Shown: positions 9,026 to 19,241, counted from the stretch's first letter. The stretch is 64,000 bases of DNA from Rubripirellula tenax (GCF_007860125.1 NZ_SJPW01000004.1:744838-808837); one strand, 5' to 3'. The notes: generated from the sequence alone by a model not told the origin. Translations and numbers: made by a program.

Positions 9026-11997
9026 TATTTATCACGATTACAGGGGGCATGAACCGTCTGTTGACACCGAGCGTTTTTGGCTGGGTGAACAAGTTGCGCG
9101 GCGATCAATCGACAAAGCTCACTTTGATTGTGAGATGCCTCAAAGTTTCCGGCACCGCAACCCGAATAGGTAGGCTGGGATGCGTATGAAATCAGTGTCT
9201 CAACATATGCTTCATCAAACGGAAGCCACGGAACCAACGGGTGCGAACCTTCGATCGGGTACTGATCGCAGAAGTCTTCCGCTCGTTTTTTTAACGGATC
9301 GCACAACTGCGAACATAGATAACTTCGTAGTTGATCTTCATTGCTCTTAATTGCTTGAGCTTCCATCCAGGCTGAAACAAAATTACCAACAAAGAATGGC
9401 ATGGTCGTAGACAACCCCATGACCAGACTTTCCAGCGAATGAACACTCTCGGTCTCCATGATGTCTGGAGCGATCTGATTCGCTTCGTCAGGCGTTGGCT
9501 GCCAAATGGACAGAAAAGAACGCACAGTTGCTGACCATCCGGGTTCATCTTCATTTTGCCGAAGCAGGTCGAACGCGAAAACGGGATCTGTTTCTCGATG
9601 CTCATTGAGCGATGCTGTTGGCCCAACCTGGCTGCTTGGCTGAAACTGACACCACTGATCGAATACCGCCGCTCCAAAATCACTTACCAGTTCATCAACG
9701 CATTTTGAGCGTTGACGCAGTGGGAGATAAAACCATCGCAAACAACTTGCAACCATTGCCGCTGCTTCACTGCTGTCCACTGTCGTGATTGGTCGCCACC
9801 AGTCGTCGGTCCACCAGCTTCCTAGACGAACGCCCCGATAAGCAACGGCAGCGGCAACGACCAAATCTTCGTAGTCAACGCCGACGCTTGCAGGGTCGAC
9901 TACCCACGAAAGCTGATCACAGCGAATATCGTCAGCACCGAAATTAATCAAGCGTCCTGACTCAGTCCATAAGACGCAGTGGTGGTCATTGCCTGGATCG
10001 ATTCGATCAGATAACTCAATCCGGACACATCGCGACCCTGGAAGTTGAGCAGCATCTTGAACGATTCCGCGATCAATGACATTCGCGGCAAGGACTCGCA
10101 GGGAACTCGAGTCAACTCGATTGAACTCGTGGTCAGTGACGCGAAGAGGCCATCCACGGCAACCGAGATCGGTCATTCGTTGAGACTTGCAGGGTGATAA
10201 AGCGATTCGACGAGAACCCTCGATCAGAGTCCATCCTTCACCACGATTTGTGGTCCCAGGTATAACTACTGATTGAGTACGAGACATTCTTGTCGCATCA
10301 ATTGCATTTTCAGCTTGATGTGTCTGCCAACGCCCCTTTCGTAAAACCACCAAGCCTTCACGCTCGATGCGTATTACTCGATTGATAACACGCGTGTTTT
10401 GACGCTTGGCCAGAATCCTGATTCTTGTAGAACCCTCATAGCCAAGTGATGAAACAGAAATGAGACCACTGACTATCAATCCAACTTGTTGGCTGTAAAT
10501 TGGGCCTTCGTTGCCGTCGACACGAAGACTAAGTACCTCGACATCGCTATCGCGAACCTGTAGTCGCACCCGAAACTGCGTTCCTCCTGCCAACAATTCA
10601 ACACTAGACGACACCGATTCAGTCCAGGACGCTACTAGCTCGTCCTTTTCTTGCAAAACAGGCATCGCAACGGGGTCACCAGGCAACTGAACCGTTGCTG
10701 TCTGGGACCAACCGGGCCGCAATTGAACCCACCAAGATTCGTTCAACAAGAATCTTGCCTCTAAATCTTCATCTGGCTCAAATTTGGATCCAATCGGCAA
10801 TCGCAATGTGTAGCCACGCTCAGTCGCCATTTGGCCTACCGAGACGCTCTTGCCATTTGTGCCGAAGGCCTGGAAATCATCTTCGTGTTTAAAGAGTTCC
10901 AGCAGTTGAGATGTGACACCCCGGCCACCTCCATCCGAAACGGAAATTAGCACTTGCCGTCTGTCAGTAGGAAGCGAGACCTGGAGCTCCCTCGAAAGGC
11001 TGCTGTAAGAACCGTCAGGTTGCTTTCGGAGAACGTCAAATCCCTCATCGTCCAAACTGATGAAATAGCAGTCCTCAGCCAACATCGAAAGAAACTTAGA
11101 GTCGTAATTCGCAACCCACGTAACTTGATTGTCACGCCAAACGATCCGCGGTGTTGTCAGCACCTCAGGATCCTGATCTAGATCTTCCGCGGGCCTAGTC
11201 CGTTCGTCACTTGTTGGTGAGGCAGATGAAGCAACGGTGACGGAGTTGCCTACCGGTCGCAGTGCTGCGTCAAGCAGTTCGTCTCCCCATGCTGCCAAAG
11301 TCCATGGTGATTCTGCGATCACTCGCATCGCGGTCGGTCGACGAACAGCACCTGTTCGGAAGTCTCGAAGCGTCTTCCATAGATCTGCAAATGAATCGGA
11401 GCGGACAACGGTTCCTTTTGCTTTTGATGTGGACTCGTTTGAGAGAAGCAGATCGATAGCCTCCGTAGAGACACCGGCTAACCAGTGATTTAGCTGATCT
11501 TTTGCACCTAGTAACGTAAAACCGAATTGCAGTTTGATCGTCAGGTACCACGGCTGGTTCGTTTGGGAATCAAAGGCATGCCGAAGTCCGTAAGTTTTGC
11601 ACGCCTCCTCGATGGACTCACGCACCGATATTTGCGGGTAACCCGTAGGAGTGAATAATCGTTTTCGTGCCAGCTCGTCCCATTCAAACTCATTGAACAC
11701 GCCATAGATACCTCGTTCGTGTCCGTAACGACGGCACCATTCCGAAGCAAGTGTTAATAGCAAGAGCCCGAGACCAGCCGGCCGCCCATGGTATCGAAGG
11801 TTGACGCGGACCTGCTCTTCGTGGAGCGACGCGGCCCACGAACGTAGCCATTCAAGATCGTCCTCGTCGAGCAGCAACTCGCAAATCGACCACGTTCTCC
11901 CTGGAGCGATCTTTCTGGCCTGCTTTACAATCGCATCAGTGGCGCGTCGAATTGTAAGAATGTGCTTGTCAGGTGGAACCTCACTTAGAACTCCCAT
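9025..11997 (-). CDS. druH: DruH-like protein (STY4851/YjiT-like family), Druantia type III partner
   Basis: The protein has 990 residues and no recognisable catalytic motif. The N-terminal third holds a segment I associate with the STY4851/ECs_5259 (YjiT-like) family: NQPWYLTIKLQFGFT followed by a WLAG motif. Members of that family pair with giant DUF1998 helicases, and the pair corresponds to DruH-DruE. The central part is beta-rich and the C-terminus is helical with no membrane segment. The ATG overlaps nothing upstream; the NERD-helicase stop lies 11 bases away, so one transcript probably covers both. The function is unknown apart from a role in anti-phage defence in the family. Assignment rests on size, partner and a remembered motif. 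Confidence 0.6.
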   Translation of the reverse strand: MGVLSEVPPDKHILTIRRATDAIVKQARKIAPGRTWSICELLLDEDDLEWLRSWAASLHEEQVRVNLRYHGRPAGLGLLLLTLASEWCRRYGHERGIYGVFNEFEWDELARKRLFTPTGYPQISVRESIEEACKTYGLRHAFDSQTNQPWYLTIKLQFGFTLLGAKDQLNHWLAGVSTEAIDLLLSNESTSKAKGTVVRSDSFADLWKTLRDFRTGAVRRPTAMRVIAESPWTLAAWGDELLDAALRPVGNSVTVASSASPTSDERTRPAEDLDQDPEVLTTPRIVWRDNQVTWVANYDSKFLSMLAEDCYFISLDDEGFDVLRKQPDGSYSSLSRELQVSLPTDRRQVLISVSDGGGRGVTSQLLELFKHEDDFQAFGTNGKSVSVGQMATERGYTLRLPIGSKFEPDEDLEARFLLNESWWVQLRPGWSQTATVQLPGDPVAMPVLQEKDELVASWTESVSSSVELLAGGTQFRVRLQVRDSDVEVLSLRVDGNEGPIYSQQVGLIVSGLISVSSLGYEGSTRIRILAKRQNTRVINRVIRIEREGLVVLRKGRWQTHQAENAIDATRMSRTQSVVIPGTTNRGEGWTLIEGSRRIALSPCKSQRMTDLGCRGWPLRVTDHEFNRVDSSSLRVLAANVIDRGIVQDAAQLPGSRCVRIELSDRIDPGNDHHCVLWTESGRLINFGADDIRCDQLSWVVDPASVGVDYEDLVVAAAVAYRGVRLGSWWTDDWWRPITTVDSSEAAAMVASCLRWFYLPLRQRSKCVDELVSDFGAAVFDQWCQFQPSSQVGPTASLNEHRETDPVFAFDLLRQNEDEPGWSATVRSFLSIWQPTPDEANQIAPDIMETESVHSLESLVMGLSTTMPFFVGNFVSAWMEAQAIKSNEDQLRSYLCSQLCDPLKKRAEDFCDQYPIEGSHPLVPWLPFDEAYVETLISYASQPTYSGCGAGNFEASHNQSELCRLIAAQLVHPAKNARCQQTVHAPCNRDK

Positions 11998-12008
11998 CAG
12001 AAAACCCC

Positions 12009-13661
12009 TTAAGCAAACTCGTTTTTTGGAAGATCAATTAGGATGAGGTGCGACTTTGCCCGAGAAAGAGCAGCGTAAAGAATCCGTCGTCGCTCTGCTT
12101 CGTCGGTAGGTAACTGATCCAACTCACCGACAACAACGACTGGTTTCTCTAGACCTTTGAAGTCCTTAACGGAAGCAAGTAGAACGTCTTTCCCGTTAGG
12201 TTCCGGGGCAACCCGAAGAGAACGCCCGTCAGCAAGACTTAAATCGGATAGCGTCGACAATGTGGTTTCGAGAGGCGTCAGAACAACTATATCCGACTCT
12301 TGAAAACGCTCCGCCTTCAAAAGATCGCTGATGACCTCACGAACTTTTTTCGGAAGATTGCCTTCGCTATTTGCTTGCTCGACATGTCGTCCGGGCGGGC
12401 CTTGAGGCCTTTGCTCTTGGTTCCCTTTGTAGAAGCGAGACATGTCCTTGTGAATAGCGCGTGTCGTGCGAACATTGTCTTCCAACTGCACTGGAACCAA
12501 ATTGGCAGGGAGTTCCGTGTCGCGATTGCTTAGTTGCTGATTGTCATCGTAAAAGACATAGAAGATTCCAGCCTTCTCCGTACCTAACAATGATTCGACG
12601 AATGGCCATTCTTCTTTGTTGAAATCCTGACCTTCGTCGACGAATACCGCGTCAAATGCAAGTTCTGGGTGATCGGAAATGAATGACGCTAACGTCCAAG
12701 CATACTCGTCGTCAGATATCTGCTCTGAGTCAGGATCTAGCCGACGCAGCAGATCTTTATAGGAGCAAATCGTGAGTTGATCATGCCTGTCGGTTGTCTG
12801 CTCTAAGTGCACTGCGAGAGGAATGCTCTTGCACATCAAGAGCACCTTGAATCCTTCATCGGCAAGCTGAACAGCGCGTTTCCGCGCGAGCCAAGTTTTA
12901 CCAGAACCTGCACCGCCAGCAATTGCAGCTCTTGGGCACCTGGAAATCGCAGCAATCACGGCGAACTGGGAGTCCGTGAGTTTTTCAATTCTCGCTGAAT
13001 CTTCTTTCGCGGTCTCAGCGAGTGGCAGTGTGAAAGTTCTTGGCTTTCCAAATAGGTCAATCAACAAATCACAGGCGTGAGGGGCTGCAGGATGCTGCCA
13101 ACTTCCTCCATACCAAAACCTACACGCCTTTAACAATTCATCGACGATGTTTGGCATCCCATCCAGATCCGTCACCATCGCTTGATCATAGTAGGGAGGA
13201 AAAACTGCATTGCGAGGTGTCACCGACTCTGGAAAAATGACCCATCTCGCATACTTGTCCTTTTCAGACCCACCATCCCAGCGCTTCATCTGCTCAAATT
13301 TCCAGCAGAGTTCATAAGCGTTTCGTCCTACCTGCTGAAAGGGGTCAATCTCGTGGCGTCTTCCCCCTTTGTCACGGGAATACCACTGCTCACCCTCGAA
13401 TTCAATCTGGCCTCCTTTAACTTCAACGATGACCAGTCCGTGTTCCGGGTGTGCGAGCAGGAAGTCAGTTTCGCCTATCCGAGGTGGCTCGTTCCGATGC
13501 CGCTTTGCCATCCAATTAGCAGAATACACCATGACCCAGTCACGCTGCTTGTGATTGAGTTGCTCCAACAGAGCGTCGTAAACTAGAACTTCACCGCGTT
13601 TGTGCGGTGCTTCGCGAATGCGGAGCGGAAGTTGATTTGGAATGAAGCGATTCTGCTTCAT
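12009..13661 (-). CDS. NERD-domain nuclease fused to UvrD-like SF1 helicase
   Basis: I start at the ATG at 13661 (550 residues); an in-frame extension to 13841 lacks NERD-like sequence. The N-terminal NERD (nuclease-related) domain shows GEVLVYDALLEQL, then GETDFLLAH and LVIVEVKGG, the D...ExK core of the PD-(D/E)XK fold. The helicase part has GGAGSGKTWLARK (Walker A), VFVDEGQDFNKEEW (motif II), a DFKGLE motif and LYAALSRAKSHLIL (motif VI). NERD-UvrD fusions occur in several defence systems. It is the first gene of a compact operon with the DruH- and DruE-like genes, so it is probably part of the same system. Confidence 0.85.
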   Translation of the reverse strand: MKQNRFIPNQLPLRIREAPHKRGEVLVYDALLEQLNHKQRDWVMVYSANWMAKRHRNEPPRIGETDFLLAHPEHGLVIVEVKGGQIEFEGEQWYSRDKGGRRHEIDPFQQVGRNAYELCWKFEQMKRWDGGSEKDKYARWVIFPESVTPRNAVFPPYYDQAMVTDLDGMPNIVDELLKACRFWYGGSWQHPAAPHACDLLIDLFGKPRTFTLPLAETAKEDSARIEKLTDSQFAVIAAISRCPRAAIAGGAGSGKTWLARKRAVQLADEGFKVLLMCKSIPLAVHLEQTTDRHDQLTICSYKDLLRRLDPDSEQISDDEYAWTLASFISDHPELAFDAVFVDEGQDFNKEEWPFVESLLGTEKAGIFYVFYDDNQQLSNRDTELPANLVPVQLEDNVRTTRAIHKDMSRFYKGNQEQRPQGPPGRHVEQANSEGNLPKKVREVISDLLKAERFQESDIVVLTPLETTLSTLSDLSLADGRSLRVAPEPNGKDVLLASVKDFKGLEKPVVVVGELDQLPTDEAERRRILYAALSRAKSHLILIDLPKNEFA

Positions 13662-13897
13662 AGTTGGATGCCCCCAAGCTGCAATAAAACGGTCCGATCG
13701 AGTGGTAGTAGGATATTCCCCTGCAGATGTTCGTTCAAGCAGCCGAGCACACTTTGGGAGAGTTTCGAGGCAACTCGAAGCGTCTGTAAGGCCTACGGGA
13801 ACTTTCATGCAAAAAACAATGCGGATCAACGGAGACATCATTGCTTCTCGCTTGCTTCATGCCATGACGAGATCATCCCGAACGACACGAGGGAATC

Positions 13898-14560
13898 TCA
13901 ATCAATCCCAATGATTTCACGGCACTTCGGGTAGTTAGTACACGCCCAGAAGCGTTTGCCGGCGTGTGCTCCTTTGGCTGCTTTGCGCTGGACCATTGCG
14001 GTGTGGCATTTTGGGCAGGCGGGTTCGCTTGATTCCGCTGGCAATAGCGGTGGAGCTGACATGGTGGACGCAGTGTCGGGAAGAACGCTCGCGATTTGTT
14101 GTTGGGCTTCGGCAATCGAATAGGTGTGTGCGGCTTTGATGTGCAGAATGGACAGGCCAGCGGCGGCGAGGGCTCCGTCGAGGAACGCGTCGCGATCTTG
14201 GCGATCCTTGCGGTTGTGGCTGGCGTCGTCGAGCTCGATCGCGAGGACCGGCTGCATCGTGGTGAGATCGCAAAGCAGGAAGTCGATGTGCTTGCTGCTG
14301 ATCTTGTTTTCGTAAGTGCGGCTGTCGTCCTGTCGTGGGACGTACAACACGTCCCACAGTCGCACTTTGTTGTTGATCGAGTAGGTTTGCCCGACCGCTT
14401 GCTCAAGGACGCGATAGAAGGCCAACTCGGCGGCCGACAGGAAGTTGTCTCGTAGTCGGTACGGGAGGTCGTTCTTTCCTCTTCCCGATCCAGCACCTGG
14501 ACCGATGCCAAACAGTTTCAGAAAGAAACCAAGACAGCCACTTTGCTGCGATTCCGCCAT
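13898..14560 (-). CDS. DUF2726 nuclease-like protein with topoisomerase-type zinc finger
   Basis: This 220-residue protein begins with a short hydrophobic patch and then a DUF2726 domain (residues ~40-150). The restriction-endonuclease-like core is seen as HIDFLLCDL and VLAIELDDASH. The C-terminus has a C4 zinc finger of the topoisomerase I type (CPKCHTAMVQR ... FWACTNYPKC). It points the same way as the defence operon but is about 236 bases upstream of the helicase start, so its promoter may be shared or separate. Its substrate is unknown; the fold suggests nucleic-acid binding or cleavage. Confidence 0.85.
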   Translation of the reverse strand: MAESQQSGCLGFFLKLFGIGPGAGSGRGKNDLPYRLRDNFLSAAELAFYRVLEQAVGQTYSINNKVRLWDVLYVPRQDDSRTYENKISSKHIDFLLCDLTTMQPVLAIELDDASHNRKDRQDRDAFLDGALAAAGLSILHIKAAHTYSIAEAQQQIASVLPDTASTMSAPPLLPAESSEPACPKCHTAMVQRKAAKGAHAGKRFWACTNYPKCREIIGID

Positions 14561-14751
14561 ATTTATTTACCCCAACATCACGTAATGAATTTAGCGGAGA
14601 AGTCTACCAAATGACGAATTCGGCTGACATGACGGATAAGCACTGAACCTCGATCAACGTATCGACTGTCAGACCATCGCATAGATCCGTATTCTGTGGA
14701 ACTTGAGCGCCAGTGGGTTCAATACACTGAATTCCATCGAGAAAACTCTAC

Positions 14752-15411
14752 ATGAAGATTTGGTTCATTTCTGACACTCACAACGAGCACCTTGGATTGC
14801 AGGTTCCTGAAGTGGACTTGGTGATTCATTGCGGCGACGAGTCGACGCATGGCAATGCTTGGATGAATGAACCCGAGGCGAGACGTTTCTTTGATTGGTA
14901 CTCGGCGCTAGACATCGCAACCAAGGTGTTTGTGCCGGGGAACCACTCGACTGCCGTGGAGCAGGGACTGATCCGCGCCGAGGAATATCCCGGTGTTCGG
15001 TTCCTGGTCCATGAGTCGATGCAGTGGAACGGGCTAAAGTTGTTCGGTTCGCCCTACACGCCTCGTTTTCACGATTGGGCATACATGAAGAAGCGAGGAC
15101 AGCTTGATCTCGTTTGGCAATCCGTTCCCGATGATGTGGACATTCTCATTACGCACGGTCCGCCAAAGGGTGTCTTGGATATTACGCACGACATCGAGTC
15201 AAAGGAACTCGTTCAAGTCGGCTGCGCTGCCCTGCGCCGACAAGTCGAAGAACGGATCAAGCCGAAGATTCATGCCTTTGGGCATTTACACGACGAGAAA
15301 GGCATCAGCAACTACGGGATGTTCACTCGTGGTGCGACGCAGTACATCAACTGTTCATGCTGCAATCTCGCGGCAAAGTTGAAGAACAATGGGTTTGTTA
15401 TCGAGATGTAA
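14752..15411 (+). CDS. calcineurin-like metallophosphoesterase
   Basis: This 219-residue protein has the full metallophosphoesterase motif set: SDTHNEH (DxH), HCGDES (GD), PGNHST (GNH), THGPP (xxGH-type H) and GHLHDEKG (GxH). A binuclear metal centre is therefore expected. The family hydrolyses phosphomono- or diesters; the substrate cannot be read from sequence. The gene is divergent from the DUF2726 gene and convergent with the TROVE gene, with a shared bidirectional terminator between the two. Because it adjoins an RNA-binding Ro protein, a cyclic phosphate or RNA-end substrate is possible, but that is speculation. Confidence 0.88.
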   Translation: MKIWFISDTHNEHLGLQVPEVDLVIHCGDESTHGNAWMNEPEARRFFDWYSALDIATKVFVPGNHSTAVEQGLIRAEEYPGVRFLVHESMQWNGLKLFGSPYTPRFHDWAYMKKRGQLDLVWQSVPDDVDILITHGPPKGVLDITHDIESKELVQVGCAALRRQVEERIKPKIHAFGHLHDEKGISNYGMFTRGATQYINCSCCNLAAKLKNNGFVIEM

Positions 15412-15418
15412 CCAACGT

Positions 15419-15456
15419 GAAAACGCCCGCGGGGGATTGCTCCTCCGCGGGCGTTT
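15419..15456. terminator. bidirectional intrinsic terminator
   Basis: A perfect 11-bp stem (AACGCCCGCGG / CCGCGGGCGTT) is flanked by A-rich and T-rich ends. It lies between the convergent metallophosphoesterase and TROVE genes and can serve both. Confidence 0.85.
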
Positions 15457-15479
15457 CGGATTTCAGTTCGTCTTTCGAC

Positions 15480-17171
<1,692 letters not shown>

Positions 17172-17226
17172 GTTTGACCTCCTACGAAAAAGCAGCGGAA
17201 CCAACACTGAATGGTCCCACGAAGTG

Positions 17227-17352
17227 AAAAAGCACTCGACGAATTTGTGGACAGAGATCTCGTCCGTTAGTTTCAAAGCGGACGAGGCGGGACTTGAACC
17301 CGCTGAACCTTTCGGTCGTTATCCATGTACTCCGTTCCGGCAGTCGAGTGTG
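17227..17352 (-). ncRNA. yrl1: Y RNA-like gene 1 (T arm and acceptor only)
   Basis: The ends pair perfectly (CACTCGAC with GTCGAGTG) and a T5 run follows, as in a terminated small RNA. Inside is the module shared by all five copies: TGCC, then CGGAG pairing with CTCTG. Between the strands sits a T arm (GCGGG/CCCGC with loop TTCAAGT) and an acceptor-like helix CTCGTCC/GGACGAG closed by a loop. The D arm is absent. The order (T arm before acceptor 5' strand) is a permuted tRNA, as in YrlA RNAs. It is the copy nearest the Ro-like gene, about 56 bases away. Confidence 0.75.
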
Positions 17353-17455
17353 TCTTGGTGCCGCAATGCATCCGCCCCACGAAGTTAGGGCAGAGTGCAA
17401 TGCGGCATTTGGTTTGATTGACAAAAGGTAGTGATGCACGGTGTTCGCATTGAAG

Positions 17456-17612
17456 AAAAACGCGATCGACGAAGTTGTGACCAGAGAGTTTTACGGTGCT
17501 CTACCACTGAGCTACGGCGCTGCGTTCTTGCGAATGCAGCCAGCGCCGGTGGGACTCGAACCCACGACACCCGGCTCCTGAAGCATGTACTCCGAATCGG
17601 CAGTCGATCGTG
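17456..17612 (-). ncRNA. yrl2: YrlA-like Y RNA gene 2 with permuted tRNA domain
   Basis: Terminal helix CGATCGAC/GTCGATCG is followed by CGCG and a T5 run. The shared module (TGCC, CGGAG/CTCTG, AACTTC) is complete. The tRNA-like part has T arm GTGGG/CCCAC with loop TTCGAGT, acceptor CGGCGCT pairing with AGCGCCG, a 20-nt loop joining the acceptor strands, and a canonical D arm (GCTC...GAGC). The anticodon arm is replaced by the Y-RNA stem. This is the best preserved tRNA mimic of the set. RNase P and tRNA-modifying enzymes might recognise it (known for YrlA; inferred here). Confidence 0.82.
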
Positions 17613-17620
17613 TGCGCTTC

Positions 17621-17992
17621 CTATTTCGTTTTCTTCTTCGCAGCCTTTCCCATTTGTTTCCAAAGGGAACGGCCGTTGTCTCGGTCGAGCCGGACAAGTT
17701 GTTGCTGTCGCGTGTCGAAAGCGATCAGGTTTCCCTTGGGTCGCTTCGCGTAAACGAACGGCAAGCAAACGGCGACGACTTTGTGCGGTTCGCCGGCTGC
17801 GCGAGGCAAGTAGCGAAGTCGAACGAGTTCGTCGATGGGTTGCGAGATTCCTGAGCAGTCCCATAAGTAGGACGGAAGCTCGATGATCTCGCTGAGGATG
17901 GTGACATAGTCACCTTTGGCGATGTCTTCGCCTGCGATCCTGGCCGCGACGGTGGTCACGGTTTTTGATCGCGTTTCGGTTGTGGTTTTCAT
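17621..17992 (-). CDS. hypothetical protein, 123 aa
   Basis: I do not recognise this 123-residue protein. It starts with a Thr/Lys-rich segment, has a central hydrophobic stretch (GDYVTILSEIIELPSYLWD) and ends in a basic KAAKKKTK tail that could contact nucleic acid. It lies between Y RNA-like genes 2 and 3 on the same strand, 8 bases upstream of copy 2, so it shares their transcript. That placement suggests a function tied to the Ro/Y RNA cluster, but nothing in the sequence proves it. Confidence 0.6.
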   Translation of the reverse strand: MKTTTETRSKTVTTVAARIAGEDIAKGDYVTILSEIIELPSYLWDCSGISQPIDELVRLRYLPRAAGEPHKVVAVCLPFVYAKRPKGNLIAFDTRQQQLVRLDRDNGRSLWKQMGKAAKKKTK

Positions 17993-18129
17993 GGTTCCGC
18001 AATCGTTGAAAGAATAGGTTGTGCATGTGTGTTCTCTGTTGGGCTGCGAGTTGGATCACTTGCGGCCGGTCGTAATGGCGAAACAGGAATGTAAAACACG
18101 CATAGTTCAGTCTCTCGAGACGATTGTGG

Positions 18130-18268
18130 AAAACGCGACTAACGAAGTTGGTTAATCAGACAGTTCGATGCTCTACCAACTGAGCTACGAAGCGAACGCG
18201 AGGTTCACTTCGGTGGGACTCGAACCCACGACAGTCGAGGTGATGTAGTCCGATTGGGCAGTCAATCG
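18130..18268 (-). ncRNA. yrl3: YrlA-like Y RNA gene 3 with permuted tRNA domain
   Basis: The terminal helix CGATTGAC/GTTAGTCG pairs along its length with two G-U wobbles, so the two strands changed while staying paired. Inside, AATCGGAC pairs with GTCTGATT over eight positions. The tRNA-like part has T arm GTGGG/CCCAC, acceptor CGAAGTG/CGCTTCG (one wobble) and D arm GCTC...GAGC. A T4 run follows the 3' strand. The order of arms is the permuted one seen in copy 2. Confidence 0.8.
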
Positions 18269-18273
18269 TGTAT

Positions 18274-18410
18274 TGGTGGCGACGAAGTTTTGGTCAGACG
18301 TTATTTACTGAGCTACATGCGAACACTTGTCCGCTGGCGGGGCTCGAACCCGCGACCTCGCCGCATTGCGACGCGCTCTCACCATGTAGTCCGAACCGGC
18401 AGTCGCCGTG
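18274..18410 (-). ncRNA. yrl4: YrlA-like Y RNA gene 4, decayed tRNA domain
   Basis: Terminal helix GGCGAC/GTCGCC, then TGCC and GGT-T-CGGAC pairing with GTCTG-ACC, and AACTTC on the 3' strand. The T arm (GCGGG/CCCGC, loop TTCGAGC) is canonical. The acceptor pairs only over about five positions and the D arm is decayed (GCTCAGTAAATAACG). The 3' end is only a few bases from the 5' strand of copy 3, with no terminator between, so the two are probably cut from one transcript. Confidence 0.7.
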
Positions 18411-18419
18411 GTTTGGTTG

Positions 18420-18490
18420 AAGACGGATCGACGAAGGGACAACTCAGATGGTTCACATTTGCAATGTAATCCGAGTCTGCAGTCGATCAG
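18420..18490 (-). ncRNA. yrl5: minimal Y RNA-like gene 5 without tRNA domain
   Basis: This 70-nt element keeps only the shared stem: GATCGAC/GTCGATC, then TGCA, then ACTCGGAT pairing with ATCTGAGT, and CTTC on the 3' strand. In place of the tRNA-like part it has a tiny hairpin (ACATT/AATGT). It starts a few bases after tRNA-Cys. It is valuable because it shows that the shared stem is a module of its own. Confidence 0.65.
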
Positions 18491-18494
18491 TCAG

Positions 18495-18565
18495 AAACGC
18501 TGGTGGGAGTCGAACCCACTTAAACCGGGTTGCAGCCGGCCGCCTAGCCATCTGGCTCCAGCGTT
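18495..18565 (-). tRNA. tRNA-Cys(GCA)
   Basis: Acceptor AACGCTG/CAGCGTT, loop CTGCAAC gives anticodon GCA, T loop TTCGACT. No CCA encoded. First tRNA next to the Y RNA cluster. Confidence 0.92.
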
Positions 18566-18616
18566 AAGATAGGGGTGAGTCTTGAGTAGTGAGTCCTGAG
18601 AAAAATGGGTTGAGAA

Positions 18617-18976
18617 ATGCGGGATCATCGAAAGCTACGAGCGTTCGAGTTGGCGGACCATCTTGTTATGTCGGTCTACTCAGCAACGAGGACATTCCCG
18701 AAAGAAGAAATGTTCGGGCTAACTTCGCAACTTCGTCGAGCCGCCGTCTCGATCGCATCCAACATCGTTGAAGGTTGCGCCCGGAACTCAGAGGCAGATT
18801 TCCTGCGTTTCCTCGACATGGCATTTGGGTCCATTCGAGAGGTCGAGTATCAACTGACGATCGCTCGGCGGCTCGAATACACAAACGGCGAAACCGCCGA
18901 ACAACTTGCTAGCCAAGCGGATGAAACAGCAAGGGTGCTCGCCGGTCTCATCCGCTCACTTCGCTCGTCTTCATGA
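18617..18976 (+). CDS. four-helix bundle protein (S23/IVP family)
   Basis: This 119-residue protein matches the four-helix bundle family once called S23 or 23S rRNA intervening-sequence proteins: RKLRAFELADHLVMSVYSAT, LTSQLRRAAVSIASNIVEGC and FLRFLDMAFGSIREVEYQL are its hallmark helices. Members form pentamers and are often found within or near RNA genes and variable regions; some associate with diversity-generating elements. Here the gene sits opposite in strand to the tRNA array, between tRNA-Cys and the SEC-C gene. No reverse transcriptase or repeat pair is visible, so the role is open. Confidence 0.92.
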   Translation: MRDHRKLRAFELADHLVMSVYSATRTFPKEEMFGLTSQLRRAAVSIASNIVEGCARNSEADFLRFLDMAFGSIREVEYQLTIARRLEYTNGETAEQLASQADETARVLAGLIRSLRSSS

Positions 18977-19043
18977 ACCTCAATGACTCAAGACTCATCC
19001 CTCAGGTCTCATTCCCTAAAAGTAGTCGTCACGATTGACGCCA

Positions 19044-19241
19044 TCACAGACGCCCCGATCGTAGGCAACAACGTTTGAACCGCTGGCCGCTGCCGCATGG
19101 ACACAGGTCGTTGCGGCCGAGCTTTTCCTCGAGTTGCTTGCCTTGGATGATTCGGACTCCGCGTTTGACTTTCGTTTCCGACGGGTAGCCTTTACGACGT
19201 TTGCTCATTGGCTCGAAAGCATTGGGCGTTGTCGTCGTCAT
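19044..19241 (-). CDS. small SEC-C motif protein
   Basis: This 65-residue protein ends in a SEC-C zinc motif ([16 protein letters not shown]), as found at the SecA C-terminus and in many small proteins. The N-terminal part is basic. The frame can be extended upstream into tRNA-Arg(GCG), which is not plausible; an ATG at 19208 is an alternative start. It is transcribed with the tRNA array. Probable role is metal-dependent binding to protein or RNA; no more can be said. Confidence 0.7.
   Translation of the reverse strand: MTTTTPNAFEPMSKRRKGYPSETKVKRGVRIIQGKQLEEKLGRNDLCPCGSGQRFKRCCLRSGRL

Noticed and set aside
17172-17276. N-terminal extension of the TROVE gene
   Set aside because: It overlaps Y RNA-like gene 1 and a perfect AGGAGG precedes the ATG at 17171.
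17355-17455. A sixth Y RNA between copies 1 and 2
   Set aside because: A CTCTG...AACTTCGT string lies in an imperfect hairpin, but the matching 5' strand (CGGAN) is absent.
17227-18410. Tandem functional circularly permuted tRNA genes
   Set aside because: The arms are permuted, but there is no anticodon arm; a conserved Y-type stem takes its place, so YrlA-like RNAs fit better.
17227-18410. tRNA genes split by group I introns
   Set aside because: No P7/P3 core sequences were found and the acceptor strands pair only in the permuted order.
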